From Misgurnus anguillicaudatus (Eukaryota > Chordata > Actinopteri > Cypriniformes > Cobitidae), in assembly GCF_027580225.2 (NCBI RefSeq), contig NW_027395277.1:1364001-1428000 (forward strand): a stretch of DNA of 64,000 nt, in the 5' to 3' direction. A program made the translations under genes and the position numbers. The notes under the pieces are model-generated. The model was not told the DNA's origin. It did not search any database and saw only the letters and a list, made by a program, of their open reading frames with translations. Shown piece after piece: positions 38,695 to 48,800 of this stretch (positions are counted from its first letter, which is position 1; each line of letters starts with the position of its first letter).

Positions 38695-38706
38695 ACTTTC
38701 ACTTTC
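38695..38706. promoter_or_regulatory. Consensus ISRE/IRF-type motif upstream of copy 3
   Basis: ACTTTCACTTTC, reverse GAAAGTGAAAGT, matches the IRF core GAAANNGAAA exactly. It is about 190 bp before the start codon, within a block shared with copy 2. Binding and inducibility are inference. Confidence 0.45.
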
Positions 38707-38895
38707 GAAAAACGGATTGTTTACAAACTGGTTTCACAGGTTTTCTGTTTAAAATGTATATTTATTTCCATCTGAAATCAAACATATTTTCAAACTGCAA
38801 CCTGTGTGTCACGTGAAAGTAAACTTTGTACAGCAACTGTAAATCAGTTTGTATATAAACTCCAGTAATCTGTCATTTCCTTTAATAGATTCAGA

Positions 38896-41800
38896 ATGAT
38901 GGACTGCTGTGGTCTCGTGACTGAAAAAAAGCTGCCAGGTCTCACTTGTTTATTTCCAAAACTTCCCTTTGTTCTTTTAAATAATCAGTGAAATAAATGT
39001 TGGTTTTAATTACTTGCATATCTCTACACACGTATGTATGTGTGTGCTTATATGCATTTTCTTAAATTCTTTAATTGTATGTAGATAAATAGACAGTTAA
39101 AATATGTTGTTGTGTTTGTTTACTGATCAGTTCCTCTGAAGAGCATCAGAGTTGAGGTGCAGGTGAAGAGTCATGTAGCTACAGTCACCTCCACTCTGCA
39201 GTATGTGAATGAGGAAGAGCGCCACCTGGAGGCCTTGTTTGTGTTTCCTCTGCCTGCTGATGCTGCTGTCTGTCACTTCAGTGCCAAGATCGGAGATCAG
39301 GAGATTGTGGCAGAGGTTCAAGATAGAGAAACTGTGAGTCTCGCATCCATCAAAATACATAATATATGACGAATACGTTTTCTGACCAAACACCTGAATT
39401 ATTTTACATTTGCATTTATTGCTTGTCATTTAAATTCTCTCTATCTGTGTATCAGGCGAGGGATCAGTATGATGATGCTGTGAGTTCGGGTCAGCAGGCG
39501 TTCCTGTTGGAAGAGAGTAAAGAAAGTTCTGATGTGTTCAGACTGAGTGTTGGGTGTCTGTCACCGGGTCAGAATGCTGACATCACCATCACATACATCA
39601 CTGAGCTCTCTGTGCAGGCCGACCACTCGCTGCGCTTCTGTCTGCCTGCTGTACTCAACCCCAGATACACACCAGCAGGTACTGCACTTTAACAGCTGTC
39701 GACACTTTACAGTAATACCATGCATTTAGAGTAAAACACAATTTTTACAGCAATACCACACATTTACCTTAACACATAAGATTTACAGTAATACCGCACA
39801 TTTACAGTAACACACAAGATTTACAGTAATACTGCACATTAACAGTAACACACAAGATTTACAGTAATATTGCACATTTACAGTAACACACAATATGTAC
39901 AGTAATACCGCACATTTACATTAATACACAATATTAACAGTAATACCACATAACACATTTACATTAACACACAAGATTTACAGTAACACACAAGATTTAC
40001 AGTAACACACAAGATTTACAGTAATAAGTGAGATTAAAGATTGTTTTTATAACACACTCTCTGTGTCGTCGTCAGGTTCAGATGCTGGAATAGTTTCAGA
40101 GATTTCGTCATGTGACTCTGTTCCCTACACTTTGACTCTTAGTGTTCATGTGAGCTCTCCAAACCCCATCTCCAAACTAGAGTCCAACTGTACTCTGGAT
40201 CCTCTTGTGTTCCTCAACTCTGATCACACTCAGGCAACGGTACTGTGGGCTTAATACAGTTTATATGTGTGTGTGTTTTACAGAGATAATGTTGTTTATT
40301 AAATGCTTTCTTTGTGTTTGTGTGTAGTTGAATCTGAGTTCTGGTCACAAGTTTGATAAAGATGTTGAGTTGTTTCTGTACTATCAGAATACCCATCAGC
40401 CCACTGCTATAGTGGAGGCAGGAGTGAACACTGCAAAACCAGGTACAGACTACAGTTCACCTGAATTAAACCAGTTTGATATTTGAAGAGGCACGCAAAC
40501 ATTTTTCAGTCTCTATTTCAGGTTCTCTGATGAGTGATCCAGTGGTGATGATGAGTTTGTACCCGGAATTCCCAAAGGAAGTGATGTCATCATTAGCAAC
40601 TCAAGGCGAGTTTATTTTTGTGATGGACAGATCAGGCAGTATGGACTGTAGGATGCATTATGGGAAAGGAGCAAAGACGCGCATACAAAGTGCAAAGGTA
40701 CGAATAAGGATTTTAAAAATGCTTTTGTGCTAAGATATGAATTTTTTTTAAAGTATAAGATGAGACACATGTCTGTCTGTATATCTGTCTATCTATAGGC
40801 AACTCTGATCCTGCTGTTGAAGAGTCTGCCAATGGGCTGTTACTTCAATATCTATGGATTTGGCTCTCGCTTTGAGGGTTTTTCCCCCTTGTAAGTGTCT
40901 TGAGTTATTTAAAACTATTTTCTTATTTAGCTCTAAAACATGTGCAAGGTTTTTAATGTTTGTGTCATTGCAGTAACAGCGTTGAGTACAATGAGGACAC
41001 AATGGTACAGGCACTGAAGACGGTCAATGAAATGAGAGCAGACTTGGGCGGCACAGAGATTTTATACCCTCTAAAACACATCTTCCGTCTGCCCTGTTAC
41101 CCTGAACACCCCAGACAGGTGCATTACCTCAAAATACATCAATTCATACAGGAAACTAACCTGAATAATTTTATCAGACTGGAGTTTTCAGAATGTATGA
41201 GGCTTAGAGGTCTTGATGTTCAAGTATTATTTGTATTTTCTCTGCAGTTGTTTGTCTTCACTGATGGAGAGGTGGAGAACACTAAAGAGGTTCTGGATCT
41301 TCTGAAACACCATGCTCACTCTCACAGGTACATTTCTCTGTTTAGTGTTTAGTGGTATAATGGAGGATTGATTAGGAATGAATTAATATGAATGAATTAA
41401 TGAGGGAAATAAGCTGCATTAAAGGCTGCATTAGAATAACTGGACTGTTGTTGTATCTTCAGGTGTTTCTCATTCGGGATTGGTGAGGGTGCAAGTACCG
41501 CCCTCATCACAGGAATGGCCAGAGAGGGATCTGGACACGCCCAGTTCATCACAGGCACAGACCGCATGCAACCCAAAGTGAGACTATAGATGAGTTTTAG
41601 TTTGAAACAAGAGATGATGTAAATGTAGAGGGTTTGAATCTGTATGAGATTGTTTTATTTCTCTTCAAATGTTATCAGGTGATGGAGTCTCTCAGGTTTG
41701 CTCTTCAGCCTGCAGTGAACAAGATCTCAGTACAGTGGAAAGTACCAGATGGCATTACTGTTGACACGCTGTCTCCACCCATCAATGCGATCTTTCAGGG

Positions 41801-44524
41801 TCAAAGGTCACTCATTTATGCCCAACTTAAAGGACAGGTGAGAACTTTCAGCTTGAGGTTTGTGATTTTATCTTCTGGTCATGGGTTTGTATATCAATTG
41901 TTTTCTGTGTCATAGAGTTCAGAAAGCTCTGAAGGATCAGTGATAGTTGAATACAACCTGAAAGATCAACCAGTAACAAACCAGCTTCACTTCTGCCTTA
42001 AACCAACCGAGGACACTGGGTAACATAAACAATGCACAGATTCATCCTGATTCAGACTCATTCAACAACACTCAGATTCATTAAACTTTTAGTCTGCGTT
42101 TTTGCAGGTTGTCCGTCCACAAGCTGGCGGCCCGGTCTCTGATCCGCTGTCTGGAGCAGGATGAGAAGAAACCATGTGCAAAGGTGGATGATATCAGGAG
42201 GAGGATGGTGGAGATCAGTGTTGAAGCAGGAGTGAGCAGTGTTCATACAGCCTTCATTGCCATTAATAAAAACAACAGGGAGGTTGTGAAAGGAGGACCA
42301 CTGATACAGCGACGAGTACCAATACAAGGTTTGTCATCTCACTGACCTTTTGTTTACATCTATGAGTTCCTTGGAAAGTCTTCAGATTTATTTTACCATT
42401 ATAATCTTTAATCAGAGTTATATTAAATAATGTCCTGGATCTACTTATAGCCGTTGAATGTGGGCCATGTTTGTGAAGCCTCAAAAACCACATTCATCAT
42501 TAAAATAAATATATATAAAGTTTTATTTGTATAGCAAGTTTAAAAACAAGGCCTTTATTAACCCTTGAAGCTGTGTAGATTAGTTATGTAAAGGATGGAT
42601 GCACTTTTTGGGGCTATGGTTTGAAAGGAGTGAAGTTGTATTTTTAAAATTACTGGTCTACATTTAATGCATTCGGGTTTTTAAAATGTGAAATTTACTT
42701 CTGTTTTAGAGATGACGAGGGATCAAGTTAACCCTTTTCCAAGTAAGTCCTGTTGCGCTCTTTGTATTACAGATCTGAATACAAAGAACTAATTACTGTA
42801 TGTTTGTACGTTAACTATATTAATATGTGAAATTTAATGCTGTTTCAGGGCTGCGTGGTGGAGGAGGCCCGCTGCCGCCTTGTAAGACAAATTATTTTCT
42901 TTTACATGTGTTTTGGTTAAGGTAATAAAGTGGGTTTGGATGGGCTGTGTTTGTTACTTATATGAGGAGCTCAGATGCAAAAGCCACTTAACTCTTTCCC
43001 CGCCAGCGTTTTTAAAAAAAGTTGCCAGCCAGCGCCAGCATTTTTCATGATTTTCACAAAAGTTTAATGCCTTTCAGAAAATGTTTTTCTTTAAATATAT
43101 AAACAAACAATATATCAGATGAAAGAACAGACCCTCTGCTTTCAAACCAAAATAAACGTTTCATCCTACCTTCATTAGTTCTCTTGTAATCACCTCTCAT
43201 ACATGGGTAGGTTTCTTCAAAAACACCCAATTTTGAGCAAAAAGCTGAGATAATTCCATTTTTGCGAAGGACTTTTGATAGAGATCAGATGCAGAGCGAT
43301 CTTTAAAACATACACTGAGTTCTTCTCTTTCACGTGAGGCGCTGCTTTCGGGTTGTATAAGTTGTGGAAGTGCGCCACTTGGTGGATAATAGCGGTATTG
43401 CGGCAAACTCGTCATTGGCGGGGAAGCGTTTTCTCTTAATTGATGAGATATCTCGTCAATGGCGGCGAAAGAGTTAAATGCCACTTTCATCTAAAATGAG
43501 AGAATGATATGAAGCGTATGCTCTCGACATGTATTATACAAAATACTTCAGCTGCAAATCTGCTTAATCCCAGCCTCATGTCGTTCAGAAATACTGGTTT
43601 GTTGGCAAAATCCATTAAGAGTCTGATTAAAAAAAAGCTAATTTATAAGAAAACATGTCATGGGTTTTGCATCTGAGCTCTTCATATGTATTTCTACTTT
43701 TTATTTCTATGCTAGTGTCTGTAAGTATGCAAATACTGCAAATTGTAAAAAAGGAAAGTACATTTACAAGGATTTGTTCATGTTTTTGAATGTATACTGT
43801 GTTTTTTTCAGATACTCTAGAACAAGCTGTGGCTCAAGCGGTAGATATCGATGATTGTGATGTGGAATTAGAAGAGAAGCCGAGACGTAGTAGTGGACGC
43901 AAGAGGAAGGCCGATTCTGCTTCATCACAATCAAGTATGTACTGATGAAATAGTGTATATTTAACTGTAACACACTCCTTAAATTGCATCTTTGTGTGTC
44001 TTTGCCAGAATCTAAGCCTCAGATGGGCTCTTCACTCCAGCTTATTACTCTACAAAAAGCTTCAGGCTGCTGGGAACTGAGCGCTGCTTTGGCCCGAGTG
44101 TTTGGAAAGACTGAAGATGAGCTGACCAATCAGAAACCAGCACAGGTGTGACACATGATTTAACATGAAATAATGAAAGATGATAATAAATGCATGTGTA
44201 CGGTGTGTGTATTTGTGTTTACAGGTGGATGGGTCAGTGTGGGCCACTCTTCTGTCTCTCATCTGGTTATACGGCTATAAAATACAGCAACAGATTGAGT
44301 GGCAGTTTGTGGCCATGAAGGCGGCGTCATGGATCGGCTCTCAGAACGGTGAGATCTCCAAACCAGACGACATTCATCAGCAGATAAAGAGATGTTTGGT
44401 CAAGTATTAAACTAAAGTGATGTGTGTGTTTGTGTGTGTTTCAGCGGTCAGTCTGTCTCAGTGTGTGTGTGATGGGAATCATCTACTGGGATGTCAGGTG
44501 AAAGAAGAGACTTTGGGAATCTGA
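38896..44524 (+). CDS. vwa5a: VWA5A-like protein, tandem copy 3
   Basis: Third paralogue. Exons: 38896-38938, 39131-39333, 39456-39678, 40076-40239, 40328-40442, 40522-40697, 40799-40890, 40974-41118, 41248-41327, 41463-41577, 41679-41837, 41916-42019, 42108-42328, 42710-42742, 42849-42881, 43812-43934, 44009-44145, 44225-44348, 44445-44524, giving about 789 residues. Start MMDCCGLVTEKKLP. VWA MIDAS is DRSGSMDC and FTDGEVENTK is present. Exon 7 ends FEGFSPF and exon 8 begins NSVEYNEDTM, unlike the QSVVYNEDTM or RSVVYNEDTM of the other copies. Linker micro-exons encode EMTRDQVNPFP and LRGGGGPLPP, then an acidic/basic exon. The C-terminal exon begins AVSLSQ rather than VVSLSQ. Frames are intact and no pseudogene lesion was seen. 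Confidence 0.9.
39705..40025. repeat. Minisatellite in intron 3, copy 3
   Basis: Eight to nine units of 'cacaagatttacagtaata' alternating with 'gcacatttacagtaac', homologous to intron 3 of the other copies. Confidence 0.88.
42961..43687. mobile_element. Nested inverted-repeat elements in copy 3 linker intron
   Basis: Outer element: ATGAGGAGCTCAGATGCAAA on the left and ttttgcatctgagctcttca on the right. Inside it, 42988-43477 is a MITE with ends TTAACTCTTTCCCCGCCA and tggcggcgaaagagttaa, apparently flanked by the direct repeat GCCACTT. The inner element belongs to the same family as 33998-34614. Confidence 0.75.
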
Positions 44525-44795
44525 AGACTTCAGTGTTTATTTACAGTATTAGTTGTTTGTGTTCCTGTTGTTTGGAAATAAATGTAAAGGTTATAAACCT
44601 TTATATTAGAGATATTAGACACAATTACAGAATTGACCTGTAATACAAATCTGTCATCTCTGCTTCTTTAGCTCTCAGTTCTGGGGTTAGTCACTATAAA
44701 AGCTGATGTTCAGTGTATTTACTTTCTTTCTTTTATAATTAATTTATTAGTTTGTGTTGTTTTGTGTTTTCCACAAAAGAAGTTATTATACCTAA

Positions 44796-44801
44796 ATAAA
44801 A
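44796..44801 (+). other. Poly(A) signal AATAAA, copy 3
   Basis: Context gttattatacctaaataaaa, shared with copies 1 and 2, about 270 bp after the stop codon. Confidence 0.65.
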
Positions 44802-45623
44802 ACTGACATATTTTGGAGTTTTGGAGATGATTAGAGATGTTTGACATAAAGACATCTAGGAGAATTAAAGTGTAAAACAAATCTTTAAACACAGTAAAAA
44901 ATAGTCCTTGTCTTATTTCTGCTTTTTAGTACCCATTTCTGGATATATTGTTGAAACAAACGCAAACACATCCGATTAATTATAAAAGCTAAATGACATC
45001 AGAGACACAACACAGCAGTTTGAGTACTAATGATGCATCTTCGTTTACGGCTAACATTTTTAATCGTTCCAATTAACATATACACTTGCATCTAAAATAC
45101 TTTACGTAATAATCTAACAATTAAATAAAATGTGTACAATTAAAAGGTCTACTGTGTATACAACAGGAATGTTTTTAATATTACCTATATTGATGTATTA
45201 TATTCTATGTTTATCTTTTATTTATTATGTTGAATGGCATATTTTTTACCTTCTCCTTAAATGCACATTTTGGGTATTTTTTTATGTATTTGTTATTTTC
45301 TACATATAATTTTACTTCGTTTTTTGTATTTTTACAACCGCTATTTTGAACTGTTGAATATTAATTAGGCCGCGCTGACATTGGTTACCGTCTTTGAGGA
45401 TCCGCCCACGATTTTAATATTTACGAATGAATTTACCGTCATAGATTCCCAAACACCCCTGGCTGGCATGTTAGCGTCATTTTTGGAAATGTATTCCACA
45501 CACATACTTTAGACAGCGTGTATCGTCACATTAAACTCTTTATCTGAAGCGTACAGCTCTGATTTATTCATTTAAACCAGTTGTTGGTGTTTGTGAGGAT
45601 ATTTGACTACTGAGGTTCGTGTT

Positions 45624-45635
45624 ACTTTCACTTTG
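45624..45635. promoter_or_regulatory. ISRE-like motif in the copy 4 5' region
   Basis: ACTTTCACTTTG, reverse CAAAGTGAAAGT: one change from GAAANNGAAA. Lies just downstream of ctactgaggttcgtg, which may be a leader-exon donor, so it could be in the first intron. Confidence 0.3.
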
Positions 45636-45808
45636 ACGGGAGCTTTAACGGTAATTTAATAATGTATATTGTTCTTTCTTCCAGTTTCAGTGTCTTGCTA
45701 ATGTTAATAAATTATGTGTAAAATGTAAACGGGATATTTTTAAAAACTTCTCTAGACCGTATTTAGAGAAATCTGAAGTGAAGCTTTATTTTCTTGTACA
45801 GAGCCAGA

Positions 45809-48800
45809 ATGATGAACTGCTGCGGTCTCGTGACTACAGAAAAACTGCCAGGTATACTCGCCTGTTTACTGTCTTTCAATAACATGTATCTAAATTCATA
45901 TATGTACACATACTGTATATACATACATTATTTTGTCACATTTTATAGATGGATATATAGATAGATGTTGTTGTGTTTGTTTTCTTGTCAGTTCCTCTGA
46001 AGAGCATCAGAGTTGAGGTGCAGGTGAAGAGTCATGTAGCTACAGTCACCTCCACTCTGCAGTATGTGAATGAGGAAGAGCGCCACCTGGAGGCCTTGTT
46101 TGTGTTTCCTCTGCCTGCTGATGCTGCTGTCTGTTACTTCAGTGCCAAGATCGGAGATCAGGAGATTGTGGCAGAGGTTCAAGAGAGACAAACTGTGAGT
46201 CTAAATACCTACATGCGCAAACATACAGGAAATGATGCACAGAAGAGAATGGTTGCGCCACAAACCAAAGAAACCACAGATGTATCCTGTTTGTTTGTGG
46301 TTTATGTTTGGAATCCTTCTAATTGCTCGAGTAATATACTTGAAAAATATTTATATATGTTTAGGCTCCAGAGTTAGTATATTTAGCATTTATTTATTGT
46401 TTTTTAAACTCTTCGTCTCTCCATTTTTGTGTGTATCAGGCGAGGGATCAGTATGATGATGCTGTGAGTTCGGGTCAGCAGGCGTTTCTGTTGGAAGAGA
46501 GTAAAGAAAGTTCTGATGTGTTCAGACTGAGTGTTGGGTGTCTGTCACCGGGTCAGAACGCTGACATCACCATCACATACATCACTGAGCTCTCTGTGCA
46601 GGCCGACCACTCGCTGCGCTTCTGTCTGCCTGCTGTACTCAACCCCAGATACACACCAGCAGGTACTGCACTTCAACAGCTGTTTACAGTAATACCACAC
46701 ATTTACAGTAACGCACAAGATTTACAGTAATACCGCACATTTACAGTAACACAAGATTTACAATAATACCACACATTTGCATTAACACACAATATTTACA
46801 GTAATACCACACATTTACAGTAAACGCACAAGATTTACAGTGATATTGGACATTTACAGTAACACACAAGATTTACAGTGATATTGCACATTTACAGTAA
46901 CACACAAGATTTACAGTAATATTGCACATTTACAGTAACACAAGATTTACAGTAATATTGCACATTTACAGTAATGCACCAGATTTACAGTAATAAGTAA
47001 GTTTAAAGATGTTTTTATAACACACACTCTGTGTCGTCCTCAGGTTCAGATGCTGGAATAGTTTCAGAGATTTCTTCATGTGACTCTGTTCCCTACACTT
47101 TCACTCTTAGTGTTCATGTGAGCTCTCCAAACCCCATCTCCAAACTAGAGTCCAACTGTACTCTGGATCCTCTTGTGTTCCTCAACTCTGATCACACTCA
47201 GGCAACGGTACTGTGGGCTTAATACAGTTTATATGTGTGTGTTTTACCGAGATAATGTTGTTTATTAAATGCTTTCTTTGTGTTTGTGTGCAGGTGAATC
47301 TGAGTTCTGGTCACAAGTTTGATAAAGATGTTGAGTTGTTTCTGTACTATCAGAATACCCATCAGCCCACTGCTATAGTGATGGCAGGAGTGACCACTGC
47401 AAAACCAGGTACAGACTACATCAATCTGATATAAACTCAACATTTTTATTGATACCTTAAAACACAATACAATTAATTACCTTGATCATTTTAGGTTCTC
47501 TAATGAGTGACCCAGTGGTGATGATAAGTTTGTCCCCAGAATTCCCAGAGGAAGTGATGTCATCATTAGCAACTCGAGGCGAGTTTGTTTCTTTGATTGA
47601 CAGATCAGGCAGTATGGAATGTTTGATGCATAATGTGACAGGAGCACAAAGGCGCATAGAAAGTGCAAAGGTATCTTGTACTTTTTTAAAACAAACAATA
47701 GACGTTTTGTAAATGTATTTGAATAAGATGTTTAAATCTCTGTACACATCTGTCTGTCTGCAGGAAACTCTGCTGTTACTGTTGAAGAGTCTGCCCATGG
47801 GCTGTTACTTTAATATCTATGGATTTGGCTCTCGCTTTGAGTCGTTCTTCCCGTTAGTAACTAGAATCTAAATCATCTATAGTTGTTATTTTGTTATATT
47901 CATCATGTGAGAGGATTTTAATGTTTGTGTCATTGCAGTCAGAGTGTTGTGTACAATGAGGACACAATGGATCAGGCACTGAAGAAAGTCAATGAAATGA
48001 CAGCAAACATGGGTGGCACAGAGATTTTACAGCCCCTAAAACACATCTACAGTCAACCCTGTTACCCTGAACACCCCAGACAGGTGCATCACCTTAAAAT
48101 ACATCAATTCATACACGAAAACAAACCTGAAGCGTTTAATAACACTGGATTTTTTTTCAAATTTGTCAGGCTTTTCATTTTTCAGATGGTTAACTGTCAT
48201 TTGTAAGATATTTTCTCTCTGCAGTTGTTTGTCTTCACTGATGGAGAGGTGGACAACACTAAAGAGGTTCTGGATCTTGTGAAACTTCATGCTGAATCTC
48301 ACAGGTACATTTCTCTTTATATCCCAGTAAATTATTGAAGATTAGATTAATGAAATAAGCTGCTGTGTTTGAGTAGCTGAGTTGTTGTTGTATCTTCAGG
48401 TGTTTCTCATTCGGGATTGGTGAGGGTGCAAGTACCGCCCTCATCACAGGAATGGCCAAAGAGGGATCTGGACACGCCCAGTTCATCACAGGCACAGACC
48501 GCATGCAACCCAAAGTGAGACTATGGATGAGTTTTAGTTTGAAACAAGAGATAATGTAAATGTAGAGGGTTTGAATCTGTATGACATTGTTTTATTTCTC
48601 TTCAAATGTTATCAGGTGATGGAGTCTCTCAGGTTTGCTCTTCAGCCTGCAGTGAACAAGATCTCAGTACAGTGGAAAGTACCAGATGGCATTACTGTTG
48701 ACACGCTGTCTACACCCATCAATGCGATCTTTCAGGGTCAAAGGTCACTCATTTATGCCCAACTTAAAGGACAGGTGAGATCTTTGGGTTTGTGATTTTA

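Larger units (their letters stand above)
36309..38895. other. Spacer between copies 2 and 3
   Basis: Copy 2 3' UTR with poly(A) signal at 36592-36597; a 'gatccggcccgg' patch (about 36690-36760) resembling 26310-26390 after copy 1; repeated 'gtccaa' and 'gacgtc' words around 36880-37480; a foldback MITE at 37732-37860; then the copy 3 upstream block with ggcatggaggagaacaccct (38484) and the ISRE-like motif. No further gene was seen. Confidence 0.6.
44525..45808. other. Spacer and promoter region between copies 3 and 4
   Basis: Copy 3 3' UTR with poly(A) signal at 44796-44801, AT-rich filler, then a promoter-like block 45355-45660: gaatattaattagg, an inverted CCAAT box (ATTGG at 45380-45384), ggatccgcccacgat, and ggttcgtgttactttcactt. 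This block recurs upstream of copy 5 (56940-57020 and 58860-58995) but not upstream of copies 1-3. Confidence 0.6.

Noticed and set aside
38848..38862. TATATAA before copies 2 and 3 as the core promoter
   Set aside because: Only about 40 bp before the start codon, and followed by tttcctttaatag, which looks like a 3' splice site; the true start site may be further upstream, so not annotated as a promoter.
39127..39429. Minus-strand frame repeated opposite exon 2 in every copy
   Set aside because: It is the antisense shadow of a highly conserved coding exon and recurs only because the exon is duplicated.
44062..44262. Minus-strand frame MRDRRVAHTDPSTCKHKYTH, recurring opposite exons 17-18
   Set aside because: Antisense of conserved C-terminal exons and of the near-identical intron between them.
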